Assembly: GCA_910586445.1 (NCBI GenBank)
Contig: CAJUHV010000006.1
Location: 25,509-89,508, forward strand
Length of the DNA: 64,000 nucleotides
Direction of reading: 5' to 3'
Source of the DNA: an uncultured Eubacterium sp.
Lineage (GTDB): Bacteria > Bacillota > Clostridia > Lachnospirales > Lachnospiraceae
Program-made: the position numbers and the translations under genes
The notes under the pieces: model-generated
What the model was told of the DNA's origin: nothing
The model's database searches: none
The model's input: the letters and a program-made list of their open reading frames with translations, nothing else
In this document: one piece after another, positions 25,363 to 34,251 of the stretch
Numbering within the stretch: the first letter of the stretch is position 1
How the letters are laid out: the number at the start of each line of letters is the position of its first letter

Positions 25363-27474
25363 TTAATCATATGCCCTTACCCGCGCCTTTGCATTGCCGG
25401 ATTCGCGGATCATCGTGCGGTATTCCGAAAGACAGCTGCGCGGCACATATATGACTGCCTTGGAAGATATGTTGTAAAAAGCATCGCTGCCGATATAATC
25501 CAGCTGCTCTGATTTGATTTTAATTTTTTTTAATTTTTTGCAGCCGTAAAACGCCTCGTCACCGATCTGGACAACATTTTTCCCGACTGTTACAGAGGTC
25601 AGCTTCTTATTTTTCTCCATGCAGCTGTCTTCCAGTGAAATGACCGTGTAGGTTTTACCGCCTATTTTTACCGTCTCAGGAACCTTTATCATAATACGGT
25701 TTTTTGTACTGCATCCACTGTAGAGTGCTGTGCCGTCTTCCCTGCATGTATACATATTTTTATCTACGATGCCGACCTTAACCTCTGTCTGCTGCCCGCT
25801 GCTGCCATTCTGGCCCGGCGTGCTGCCGGTACTGCTGCCTTGATTTGTATCACTGCCGGTATCCGGGTCTGCCGGTGTCCCGTTTATGTTTGTAGAGTTG
25901 CCTGGGCCGTCTGTACCTGTCCCGGATGAATCCGGTACCTTCGGCACTTTTGATACTTTTACGGTCGCAATGGCACTCTTTGTATTGTCTGCTTCAGCTA
26001 TTGCATAGACATACAAAGTATCGGAGGCCTCGTCTGCACCGATAAACAGTACGCCGGAGTCAGTCAGCCTTGTAACCGCCGAGCTGCTGCCGCTGAGCTG
26101 CCAGCTGACACGCTGGGAAGGATATCTTGTGCCTATGACCTTTGTGGAAAACGCCTGCACGCCTCCCTGCTGCACCGTACATTCCTGCGGAGAAATTGCC
26201 ACTTCCGATACGGCAGCACCCGTCACATTCGGATAATAGCCTGAACCGCCTGACTGCGGAGGTATGGACGAGGCTCTCGTAAATGCTTTCAAGCAGATAT
26301 TGCTGGTATCCGGCACATGGCTGTTGGCTGTGCAGGAGACTGGTACCGCCTCATTCGATCCGGTGACTTCTACACGGATTTCCAGATTCGCTCCCTGGAT
26401 CTGTATGGGATCTGCCAGCTCAAATGTATGATAGCCGCTGTGTGCCATTGTACCGCCGATCTGCCCCAGTTCCTGCCCGTTGATAAAAAAACGGTAGCCT
26501 GCCCCTGCCCTTACATATGTCGATATGCCGGACAGCCACTGGCCGGCAGACGAGAGCTGGTAGGTCTGGCTGTAGCTGCTGCCCGCGGTATACTCGGATA
26601 AGCCGCGGTAATCTGTCTCATATATATAGTCATACAGTCTGGAACGCTCGCCCACTTTTGTGACGGCAAATGCATCCTGAAAATAATTATCATAAGATAT
26701 CCAGTAATACCCGGTATTTCCGCCTATACTGCTCGGATCGTGCTGCCCCCAGCTGTTTTTGACCAGAAATGCCCCTGCGCGCCGCGGCTGCTGCGGTTTT
26801 GTCAGATTGTTATAAAAAGACTGTGCCGGATAGCTGTCGTCCCAGCCTACCACCGTCACGCCATGGTTCACGCCGGGACTGCTTTCCTGCGGATAATAAT
26901 ATGCGCCCGCCCATGTCGTCTGCGACCTGTCCTGTGCGTTAAAATATACGCTCACCCCTGCTGAGCCGTACTGTACGACCAGATTTTTAATATTCTGCAG
27001 ATAGATCTGTTTGCTGGACTCATTTCCTGCCTCATATCTGCCAAGCTCCGCTGTCTCGCCGACATAATAATTCGTCAGGCTGGAATCGGCTTCGATGCGG
27101 GGCCCGTACAGGCTGCCTCTTGTCCAATACGCTACTGCCTGATGATAGCTGCCGCCTGTGTATAAATCGGAAAATCCATGCATGCCGCCGATCAGCTGGT
27201 TAATCATGTCTGTCTCGCTGAAATCAATCTGTATATTTCCTGCGTTTTTAATCAGATAAGACTCCAGAACAGCATTTGCCATATGCGCCCAGCAGTAGCT
27301 GGTCTGTGTCTGATCTTCTACCGGAGTCGCATATATGATCTTGTTTAGGTCTGTATTATAGCTGGGTGCCAGTGCAGAGGCATCCGCCTGTACCTTTATC
27401 TGGGCCGTAAATGCAGATAACGGCAGCATGGCAGCAGCCAGTAATGCCGATAATATTTTTTTGTATTTTTTCAT
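25363..27474 (-). CDS. Secreted papain-family (C1) cysteine protease with Ig-like and LRR-like domains
   Basis: 703 residues from ATG 27472-27474 with GGGAGGCG upstream. The signal peptide is about 1-30 (MKKYKKILSALLAAAMLPLS). The C1 peptidase domain (about 45-275) shows Gln55, catalytic Cys61 in SYCWAH, His204 in NHGVTVVGWDD and Asn240 in FLVKNSWG. A beta-rich, lectin-like segment (about 290-400) follows, then a Big2-type Ig-like domain (about 420-515), a low-complexity Ser/Gly/Pro/Thr linker (515-565), and a BspA-type leucine-rich repeat end (AFYGCKKLKKIKI, AFYNISSKAVIYVP). It probably acts on the cell surface or secreted proteins. It precedes htrA in the same direction. Confidence 0.9.
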   Translation of the reverse strand: MKKYKKILSALLAAAMLPLSAFTAQIKVQADASALAPSYNTDLNKIIYATPVEDQTQTSYCWAHMANAVLESYLIKNAGNIQIDFSETDMINQLIGGMHGFSDLYTGGSYHQAVAYWTRGSLYGPRIEADSSLTNYYVGETAELGRYEAGNESSKQIYLQNIKNLVVQYGSAGVSVYFNAQDRSQTTWAGAYYYPQESSPGVNHGVTVVGWDDSYPAQSFYNNLTKPQQPRRAGAFLVKNSWGQHDPSSIGGNTGYYWISYDNYFQDAFAVTKVGERSRLYDYIYETDYRGLSEYTAGSSYSQTYQLSSAGQWLSGISTYVRAGAGYRFFINGQELGQIGGTMAHSGYHTFELADPIQIQGANLEIRVEVTGSNEAVPVSCTANSHVPDTSNICLKAFTRASSIPPQSGGSGYYPNVTGAAVSEVAISPQECTVQQGGVQAFSTKVIGTRYPSQRVSWQLSGSSSAVTRLTDSGVLFIGADEASDTLYVYAIAEADNTKSAIATVKVSKVPKVPDSSGTGTDGPGNSTNINGTPADPDTGSDTNQGSSTGSTPGQNGSSGQQTEVKVGIVDKNMYTCREDGTALYSGCSTKNRIMIKVPETVKIGGKTYTVISLEDSCMEKNKKLTSVTVGKNVVQIGDEAFYGCKKLKKIKIKSEQLDYIGSDAFYNISSKAVIYVPRSCLSEYRTMIRESGNAKARVRAYD

Positions 27475-27507
27475 ATTGTATACGCCTCCCTGCAGATAAT
27501 TCAAAAC

Positions 27508-27555
27508 ATAAATTTAAAATATAAATCTAAAATATAAATTTAAAGTATAAATTCC
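27508..27555. repeat. Short AT-rich tandem repeat upstream of the cysteine protease
   Basis: About four imperfect copies of a 14-bp unit (AATATAAATTTAAA type) in the spacer between glmS and the protease. Copies such as TTAAAATATAAATCTA could also serve as -10-like boxes, but no paired -35 box stands out. Confidence 0.55.
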
Positions 27556-27580
27556 CATATTTATAATGTATCGACCAAAC

Positions 27581-27618
27581 AGAAAGGGAATTTAACCTCA
27601 CAGCTAAATTCCCTTTCT
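27581..27618 (-). terminator. Terminator after glmS
   Basis: A perfect 14-bp stem, AGAAAGGGAATTTA / TAAATTCCCTTTCT, with a 10-base loop, 38 bp after the glmS stop. The U-run is short, so termination strength is uncertain. Confidence 0.7.
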
Positions 27619-27655
27619 ACTTAATTTTGCCCTATGCCTTATGATAATTCCCCTG

Positions 27656-29482
27656 CTACTCCACTGTCACTGATTTCGCCAGATTGCGCGGCTTATCTAC
27701 GTCCAGCCCCTTTCCTACGGATACATAGTAGCTGAACAGCTGCAGCGGAATGATTGCAAGCGAATTTGTAAAATAACGGTTTGTCTTTGGAATATATATG
27801 ACATAATCCGCCGTCTTTTCGATCTGCGTATTGTCTTCATTTGTAACTGCCATCACAAAGGCACCGCGTGTGCGGACTTCTACAATATTGCTGATCGCCT
27901 TTTTATACAGGTCTTCCTGTGTGACCACTGCCGTTACCAGCGTCCCTTCCTCGATCAGGGAAATTGTGCCGTGCTTTAACTCGCCTGCTGCGTAGGCTTC
28001 CGAATGGATATAGGAAATCTCCTTGAGCTTGAGCGAGCCTTCCAGCGATATCGCATGGTCTATGCCCCTGCCGATAAAGAAAATATCCCGTGCAGCCAGA
28101 TAACGGTTTGCGAAGCGCTGGATATCCTCCTTATTAGCCAGAAGCATCTGTATCTGTGCAGGAATCGCTTTCAGATCCTTAATCATGCCAGCGCATGCAT
28201 CGTCGCTTAACCTGCCCCGGATCTGGGCAAATTTCATCGCCAGTAAATACAGTGCAATCAGCTGTGCGGTATATGCCTTTGTCGTAGCTACTGCGATCTC
28301 CGGCCCTGCCAGTGTATACATGACGCGGTCTGCCTCACGCGCGATCGAACTGCCTACGACATTGACAATGCCAAGAGTCAGCGCACCGCGTTTTTTTGCC
28401 TCGCGCAGTGCTGCCAGTGAATCTGCGGTCTCTCCTGACTGGCTTATAATAATGACAAGCGTATTTTCCTCTATGATCGGATCGCGGTAGCGGAATTCAC
28501 TGGCCAGATCTACTTCTACCGGAATGCGCGCCAGCCCCTCAAACACATATTTGCCGGTTATCCCCGCATGATAGGCAGAACCGCAGGCTGTTATGTGAAT
28601 CTTTCGAAGCGCCCGGATTTCTTCGTCTGACATGCCCAGCTCCTCAATCACGATCCGGCCGTCTTTTAAGCGTGGATTTAATGTATCGCTCACGGTCTTG
28701 GGCTGTTCATTCATTTCTTTGAGCATAAAGTGGGCATAACCGCCTTTTTCCGCCGCATTGATATCCCACTCGATTGTCTTAGCCTCTTTTTCAATCTCTT
28801 CCCCGTCGATATTGTAAAAAACTATTTTCTCCTCAGAAAGCACCGCAATCTCTTCATTCTGGATAAAATACACTTCACGCGTATACTTTAAGACTGCCGG
28901 CACATCTGAGGCGCAGAAACATCCCTGTGCACTCTGCCCGACGATCAGCGGGCTGTCTTTGCGCACGGAATATACGACATCAGGATGATCCGCAAATAGA
29001 ATGCCGAGCGCATAAGAGCCTTCCACCCGGTGCATGACCTTTACGATCGCTTCAAGCGGATCGCCCTTATAATAATACCCCAGCAGCATTGCTACGACCT
29101 CGGTATCCGTCTGTGAACGAAACGTGCACCCTTTTGCCTCCAGCTTTCTGCGCAGCTTTAAATAATTTTCTATAATCCCGTTGTGTACGACAGCAATCGT
29201 TTCATCCTGATTGTAATGCGGATGCGCATTGTCATCACTTGGTGCCCCATGTGTCGCCCACCGTGTATGGCCGATCCCTATCGTCCCCGGCATTGCAGCG
29301 CCTCCATGCGTCTGTTCATCTAATACCTTCAGACGCCCGGCTGCTTTTTGGATCTGGATCCTGCTGCCGTCATAGACTGCCATTCCGGCTGAGTCGTAGC
29401 CTCTGTATTCCAGCTTCGACAGGCCGTCCAATAAAATCGGCGCTGCCTGCTTCTTTCCAATATATCCTACGATTCCACACAT
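27656..29482 (-). CDS. glmS: Glutamine-fructose-6-phosphate aminotransferase
   Basis: 608 residues, full length. It makes glucosamine-6-phosphate from fructose-6-phosphate and glutamine, the entry step to UDP-GlcNAc for peptidoglycan and wall glycans. MCGIVGYIG provides the N-terminal nucleophile Cys2; GHTRWATHG and HNGIIENY complete the glutaminase half. Two SIS domains follow (ITACGSAYHAG and IIISQSGETADS; IGRGIDHAISLEG), and the enzyme ends in LAKSVTVE. The ribosome site GGGAGGAG precedes ATG 29482. No glmS ribozyme is recognisable upstream: the spacer is only about 180 bp and mostly tandem repeats. With glmM (50418-51767) it brackets the polysaccharide cluster. Confidence 0.97.
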   Translation of the reverse strand: MCGIVGYIGKKQAAPILLDGLSKLEYRGYDSAGMAVYDGSRIQIQKAAGRLKVLDEQTHGGAAMPGTIGIGHTRWATHGAPSDDNAHPHYNQDETIAVVHNGIIENYLKLRRKLEAKGCTFRSQTDTEVVAMLLGYYYKGDPLEAIVKVMHRVEGSYALGILFADHPDVVYSVRKDSPLIVGQSAQGCFCASDVPAVLKYTREVYFIQNEEIAVLSEEKIVFYNIDGEEIEKEAKTIEWDINAAEKGGYAHFMLKEMNEQPKTVSDTLNPRLKDGRIVIEELGMSDEEIRALRKIHITACGSAYHAGITGKYVFEGLARIPVEVDLASEFRYRDPIIEENTLVIIISQSGETADSLAALREAKKRGALTLGIVNVVGSSIAREADRVMYTLAGPEIAVATTKAYTAQLIALYLLAMKFAQIRGRLSDDACAGMIKDLKAIPAQIQMLLANKEDIQRFANRYLAARDIFFIGRGIDHAISLEGSLKLKEISYIHSEAYAAGELKHGTISLIEEGTLVTAVVTQEDLYKKAISNIVEVRTRGAFVMAVTNEDNTQIEKTADYVIYIPKTNRYFTNSLAIIPLQLFSYYVSVGKGLDVDKPRNLAKSVTVE

Positions 29483-29552
29483 GTACTGCTCCTCCCTGTT
29501 CTGATTTCCTGCATCATATCCTTATTTTTCAAACACAGCCTGTTCCATACAG

Positions 29553-29698
29553 ACCTGCCCATACCGGTGCACAATCATGCCCTACTCCAGAAGCACCTGC
29601 TCAACCCGGTACACAATTCATGCCCCGCTCCAGAAACACCTGCTCAACCCGGGCACAATCATGCCCTACTCCAGAAACACCTGCTCATACCGGTGCAC
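29553..29698. repeat. About 42-bp tandem repeat spanning a gene's stop codon
   Basis: Three units (29553-29594, 29595-29637, 29638-29678), each like ACCTGCTCAACCCGGGCACA followed by ATCATGCCCTACTCCAGAAAC. The pattern continues into the last codons of the 29666-30850 gene (29679-29698). The repeat therefore copies the gene's final codons and stop into the spacer before glmS. Confidence 0.85.
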
Positions 29699-30850
29699 GA
29701 CCGACTCCCAGCTGTAGCATTCTGTAATCCTTAGGCGTGCTTTTTCTCCGATCCGGTCGATCTGATCCTGATCCATCTGGTCTGCCTGATTGACCAGTGC
29801 TGCCAGACTGCCCGCCTCTTTCGTCCAGTAATATGCACTGTCCAAAGCGACCTCCCGATTAAATCCTACATCTAAAAGCAGGTTCAGCTTTGTGCAGGCA
29901 AGTGCCTCCAGCAGGCTTGGATTTGTGCCGCCGACCTCGTGCCCATGGAAATACCCGTATGCATTCTCACGTATTTTTTTCAAAAGCTGCTGGTCATAGA
30001 CAGTCCCTGCAAAGCAGATTCTTGGATCTTGTTCAAATCCGGTGCGCTGGCGCAGCTGCTTTAGAAAATCGTCGCTCACATTGGTAATTAATGCAAATTT
30101 TCTATCCGTATCGGACTGCATAAATTCCCGTATCATAGTTTCATAATTGTTTTCCGGCACAAAGCGGCCCACGACAAGATAATATTCCCCTGCCCTGAGG
30201 CCATGTGCCTCATACCAGGCCAGAAGCCTTGCATCATCGTCCAAAAGCCTGGACGGCACCGTTTCTGCGCCATAGGCAATATATGCTGTCTTTGGATGAT
30301 ATGCGTGGTATTCTTCTTTGATATACTGCTCGATCGTCCTGCTGTCGCAGATCAGCCGATCTGCATGCTTTACCATCAGCTTTTCTGAAAATTTCCAATA
30401 CCGCTGTACAGGCGGGCTCCACTTGGCACGCAGAAACTCATGTCCGTCAGGATTCACAAACAGCTCACCGCCAAAAGACCGGATACATCGGGCAAAATAA
30501 CCGATAAACGGGCCTATGCGGCATGCCAGTATATAAAACACCGGACGGCTGATCTGATGCTTTTCTACATAGTGCAGAAAGTACCGCAGGGCATCCACAT
30601 CATAAGTTATGGCGCGGGCAGGCCCGAGCTTTCTCCATGGAAAAGTCACGCACTTTGCCCTGTGATAAGAAAATCTGGCCCTGCTGCGGTCGTAATCTTC
30701 TGGTTCTACGGCACAGGCTACGTGATATTGTATGGCAGGATTTTTATGATATCCTGTCAGCTTATCCACAAATGTCTCAAAACCGCCGTAATGCGCGGGT
30801 ATCCCTTTACATCCTATGATAAATACATGCTGTGTGTGCGGATCTCTCAT
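29666..30850 (-). CDS. Glycosyltransferase, Cps2T-like rhamnosyltransferase family
   Basis: 394 residues. The N-terminal DUF1972-type block (HVFIIGCKGIPAHYGGFETF, then VDKL) and a GT4/GT1-like C-terminal half (YLVVGRFVPENNYETMI, ICFAGTVYDQQLL, GYFHGHEVGGTNPSLLEALA) match the family that includes beta-1,4-rhamnosyltransferases of capsule and wall rhamnan pathways. It would transfer a sugar from a nucleotide donor, probably dTDP-rhamnose because the whole rfbABCD pathway is in this cluster, to a lipid-linked chain on the inner membrane face. Donor and linkage are inferred. Its last codons and stop are tandemly repeated downstream. Confidence 0.85.
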   Translation of the reverse strand: MRDPHTQHVFIIGCKGIPAHYGGFETFVDKLTGYHKNPAIQYHVACAVEPEDYDRSRARFSYHRAKCVTFPWRKLGPARAITYDVDALRYFLHYVEKHQISRPVFYILACRIGPFIGYFARCIRSFGGELFVNPDGHEFLRAKWSPPVQRYWKFSEKLMVKHADRLICDSRTIEQYIKEEYHAYHPKTAYIAYGAETVPSRLLDDDARLLAWYEAHGLRAGEYYLVVGRFVPENNYETMIREFMQSDTDRKFALITNVSDDFLKQLRQRTGFEQDPRICFAGTVYDQQLLKKIRENAYGYFHGHEVGGTNPSLLEALACTKLNLLLDVGFNREVALDSAYYWTKEAGSLAALVNQADQMDQDQIDRIGEKARLRITECYSWESVVHRYEQVFLE

Positions 30851-30999
30851 ATGGTCTGTTTCCTTTTTCTGTTATATTTTCCGTTTCTATGCTTATTGCA
30901 ATACTTATCTTAATGCATCTTTGGGGAAATGTCTACCATCTATTTTAAAAGTTGTGTGTGCCTGCTCTATTTTGAGCTGACTGATCTGATCTTCAGACG

Positions 31000-31031
31000 A
31001 AAAAAGAGGCTGCCGCAGCAGCCTCTTTTTT
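31000..31031 (-). terminator. Terminator after the first LCP ligase gene
   Basis: A perfect stem GAGGCTGC / GCAGCCTC extended by A/T pairs, 4-base loop, U-run on the minus strand. It lies 30 bp past the stop of 31061-32185 and separates it from the downstream glycosyltransferase. Confidence 0.92.
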
Positions 31032-31060
31032 CTACGGTATAATATCGATCCCCCGCCCTG

Positions 31061-32185
31061 TTATTGTGTTTCCGTCTGGCCTGTATCCTGCGCCCCTTCG
31101 ACATACTGGTCTTCCAAAACGCCTGTGGCAACCTCATCTCCCGGCCCCTTGCCGGTGTCTGCCTTAATCGCCTCACTGTAATTTAACACGGTATTGGAAG
31201 GCGTATAGTCGTAGTCGTCAAACAGATATGCATGCAGCTCCCTGACATTTTTCTCCAGATCGCAAGGTGCGACAATGTATTTTCTAGACAGGTCAAACAC
31301 ATATAGTTCAAATGGGAAACCGATCGTTCCTGTCAGCTCATAGCTCAGCAGCTGCGCCGCCATGGAAATAAGCTGCAGCTCGGTAAGGTCTGTACTGATA
31401 TCTTCTAAGACGGTGTTGATAATTTTATTGATTGTCAGTATATTGGACGATTTGGTCTTTTCTATAATCTTGGTAAGCACCTCGCGCTGCCTCTGGGCAC
31501 GGCGGAAGTCGTTGACATCGTGGCGGATGCGGCAGTACGCCGTCGCCTGTACGCCGTCCAGCTTCTGCACGCCGGCATGCTCGATCATATGCGCTTCCCT
31601 GCCTGTATACGCTGCAGTCTCTGCGATGTAGATATTAATCTCATCCATCATCGCACCTTCCTCTACATTGATCTCCAGACCGCCCAGGAGGTCAATGACC
31701 TCACAGACTGCATAAAAATCTACCGCCACATAATCTGCGATGTCTAAGTCCAGATTTTTATTCAGCATGCGGACTGCCTGCTCCGGCCCGCCATGATTGT
31801 ATGCATAGTTTGCTTTCCACAGATAGTAGTCTTCATCCGTACCTACATTTAAGTACGTATCCCGGTAGACAGATACGACTTTTACTTCTTTCGTATCGTT
31901 ATTGATGCTGGCAATCATAATAAGGTCACTGTTACCGGATGTAAAGACGCCGCTTTTCTCATTGTCAAGCCCAAAAATCGCAATATTCGTATATCCTTTT
32001 AACACCTGCTGTGTCGTCTCTCCCAGATCGTCATTGATCACATCTTCTGTCTCGATATTATGCACACGTTCAATGCGCTGAAACTTAGACCACACAAACA
32101 ATACTGCCAGTAAAATCAAAAGCAGAAGCATTTCGATAATCAATATAATTACTTTACGTTTCCTGCGTTTTTTATTCCTGCCCAA
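31061..32185 (-). CDS. LytR-CpsA-Psr (LCP) family glycopolymer-peptidoglycan ligase, copy 1
   Basis: 374 residues from TTG 32183-32185, chosen because AGGAGG lies 10 bp upstream; an in-frame ATG at 32210-32212 has no ribosome site. A basic cytoplasmic tail (RNKKRRKRK), one membrane helix (VIILIIEMLLLLILLAVLFVW), then the LCP domain with the VVSVYRDTYLNVG strand, AVDFYAVCEVIDLLGG, ATAYCRIRHDVNDFRRAQRQR and the arginines of the pyrophosphate site. LCP enzymes move a polymer from undecaprenyl pyrophosphate to peptidoglycan on the outer membrane face. A second copy lies directly upstream; the pair probably attaches the polysaccharide made by this cluster. Confidence 0.93.
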   Translation of the reverse strand: MGRNKKRRKRKVIILIIEMLLLLILLAVLFVWSKFQRIERVHNIETEDVINDDLGETTQQVLKGYTNIAIFGLDNEKSGVFTSGNSDLIMIASINNDTKEVKVVSVYRDTYLNVGTDEDYYLWKANYAYNHGGPEQAVRMLNKNLDLDIADYVAVDFYAVCEVIDLLGGLEINVEEGAMMDEINIYIAETAAYTGREAHMIEHAGVQKLDGVQATAYCRIRHDVNDFRRAQRQREVLTKIIEKTKSSNILTINKIINTVLEDISTDLTELQLISMAAQLLSYELTGTIGFPFELYVFDLSRKYIVAPCDLEKNVRELHAYLFDDYDYTPSNTVLNYSEAIKADTGKGPGDEVATGVLEDQYVEGAQDTGQTETQ

Positions 32186-32253
32186 CTGCGTTCCGCCTCC
32201 TTCAATGCCCATGCCGGCTGCTGCATTATTGTATGTCCTGACTGCACCATGGC

Positions 32254-33423
32254 TTACTGCGTGCCTGTCTCTCCCTCTGTATCCGTACCTGTGCCTGTAT
32301 CAGATTCTGCGCCCGAAGGCTGTCCGCCCTTTACATAATCATCCGCTTCTACGCTGATCACTTCTTCATCTCCGGCACCTTTTCCGGTCTCCTGGACAAT
32401 AGCTTCGCTGAAACTTTTAACTGTGTTTGTAGGTGTGTAATCACTTTCGTTAAACAGATACTTATGCAGGTCAGTTACATTGCCGGCCAGGTCGCACGGT
32501 GCTACGACAATGCCTTTCGGCTTGCCCAGATTGACATTGCACAGTTTAAATGGAAATCCGGTTGTGTCTGCCAGCTCGTAGCTCATCATCTGGCTGGCCA
32601 GTGAGAGCAGCTCCATTGGAGAAAAATTGGTACTGATATCGTCCAGTACGGAGTCTACGATTTTATTGATCGTAAGTATGTCAGCCTTCTTTGCCTTCTC
32701 TACCATCTTTGCAATGACTTCCCGCTGTCTCTGCGCACGCTTAAAATCATCGCCCGCCGTATAACGGATACGGCAGTAGGATGTCGCCTGCACACCGTCC
32801 AGATTGTATACACCCGGCTGCGTGATCGAATGTGCTTTGTGTTCCGTCACCTGCGCGGTCTCATTGATATAAAAATCCATCCATTTGGCTTCCTGCTCAT
32901 CTATTTCTACCTCAACGCCGCCCAGCAGGTCAATCGCTTCAGTGACAGCCTGAAAATCTACGACTACATAATCTGTAATATCCAGATCCAGATTGCGGTT
33001 GAGCATCTTTACTGCGCCTTCTACGCCGCCCTTGTTGTATGCATAATTCGCCTTACGGAAATTCATCGTGCCGTCGTCATTGACATTTAAAAACGTATCA
33101 CGGTAAACAGACACCAGCTTGACTTCCTTTGTGTCATTATTGATGCTGGCAACCATGATCACGTCACTGTTTCCGGCGTCAAAATTACCATTGGAACGGT
33201 TATCCAGTGCAAACAGCGCTATATTTGTATAGCCCTGCAGTACTTTCTGTGTAGTTTCGTCCATATCCGTATTGATATAATCTTCTGTCCCTATAATATC
33301 TGGCTGCGTATCCAGTTTCTGGTATTTTGACCAGAGAAATAAAAATGCCAGAACAACTAATAGTAAAATGATTTCCAGAGTAAATATAACGATTCTTCTT
33401 TTTTTCTTTTTCGATGCTCTCAT
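32254..33423 (-). CDS. LytR-CpsA-Psr (LCP) family ligase, copy 2
   Basis: 389 residues from ATG 33421-33423 with GAGAGGGACAGG upstream. It has the same layout as its neighbour: basic start (MRASKKKKRR), one membrane helix (IVIFTLEIILLLVVLAFLFLW), and an LCP domain with VSVYRDTFLNV, VVDFQAVTEAIDLLGGVEVE and RIRYTAGDDFKRAQRQRE. The C-terminal tail is acidic and Gly/Thr-rich. It is similar to copy 1 over most of its length, consistent with a tandem duplication. Two copies might attach different polymers or act redundantly. Confidence 0.93.
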   Translation of the reverse strand: MRASKKKKRRIVIFTLEIILLLVVLAFLFLWSKYQKLDTQPDIIGTEDYINTDMDETTQKVLQGYTNIALFALDNRSNGNFDAGNSDVIMVASINNDTKEVKLVSVYRDTFLNVNDDGTMNFRKANYAYNKGGVEGAVKMLNRNLDLDITDYVVVDFQAVTEAIDLLGGVEVEIDEQEAKWMDFYINETAQVTEHKAHSITQPGVYNLDGVQATSYCRIRYTAGDDFKRAQRQREVIAKMVEKAKKADILTINKIVDSVLDDISTNFSPMELLSLASQMMSYELADTTGFPFKLCNVNLGKPKGIVVAPCDLAGNVTDLHKYLFNESDYTPTNTVKSFSEAIVQETGKGAGDEEVISVEADDYVKGGQPSGAESDTGTGTDTEGETGTQ

Positions 33424-33504
33424 TTCCTGTCCCTCTCTGCATTTGTATTTTATCTGCATGAAAATCCATCATTCTGCTTTGCAGGCGCAAAGCCGCACAT
33501 ATGC

Positions 33505-34209
33505 TTATCCTGCACACAGGCGGCGTATAAAGATCATGCGGTTACGAATCATAACCGGTATTGTATTCCTGTCAAAATCAGATACATTTTGTTCATGCCG
33601 CCTGTAATACAAAAGCGGTTCTTTCAAAAAAATGCTTTTCCCCCTATGCCTGTCATTGACAACGCCGATCCACTGGTCATGCATCTGTATGTCATCTGGT
33701 ATCGGCAGAATATACGGCAGCAGGTTACGGTGGAACGCCATACAGCAGCCGATATATTTATTTTTCCAGATATTGCGCCACACACCGGCCCCGTATCCGC
33801 GGTATTCAAAAAACGACGGATAAATAACCTCTTTTAAATCTGCGCCGGTGACAATGCAGTCATGTACTACTACATGGCATCTGTGTTCGTAAAACGTATG
33901 CAGTACACGCCGCACCTTGCCGGGCATCCAGACATCATCCTGATCAGCCAGAAATATATACCTGCCGCTCACTTTTGACAGCGCACTGGCTATATTCTGC
34001 TTCACGCCCCTGCCCGGGCCCTCCACGAAGCGTATGCGCGGATCTTGTGCACAATACGACTCGATGATCCGTATCGTATTGTCTGTCGAGCCATCATCCG
34101 AAACAACTACCTCATCCTCGCTGCCCAGCTGCTGCAGAATCGAATCCAGCTGGTCCGTCAGATATTTTTCCCCGTTATATGCAGCCATAGCTACTGATAC
34201 ACGTGCCAT
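33505..34209 (-). CDS. Family 2 glycosyltransferase
   Basis: 234 residues from ATG 34207-34209 with GGGAGG 8 bp upstream. The GT-A fold is marked by VSVAMAAYNGEKYL, VVVSDDGSTDNT, IFLADQDDVWMPGK and an acceptor-side block ending HDQWIGVV. The length and the QDDVW motif resemble rhamnosyltransferases of the RgpB/WbbL type, but the donor cannot be fixed from sequence. It is cytoplasmic and lies between the initiating sugar-phosphate transferase and the LCP ligases. Confidence 0.88.
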   Translation of the reverse strand: MARVSVAMAAYNGEKYLTDQLDSILQQLGSEDEVVVSDDGSTDNTIRIIESYCAQDPRIRFVEGPGRGVKQNIASALSKVSGRYIFLADQDDVWMPGKVRRVLHTFYEHRCHVVVHDCIVTGADLKEVIYPSFFEYRGYGAGVWRNIWKNKYIGCCMAFHRNLLPYILPIPDDIQMHDQWIGVVNDRHRGKSIFLKEPLLYYRRHEQNVSDFDRNTIPVMIRNRMIFIRRLCAG

Positions 34210-34251
34210 TTGCACAGCCTCCCAGACTTCTTGATTTTATTTAACAATCTG

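Noticed and set aside
29483..29665. glmS ribozyme upstream of glmS
   Set aside because: The spacer is too short, consists of tandem repeats, and none of the conserved ribozyme core could be found.
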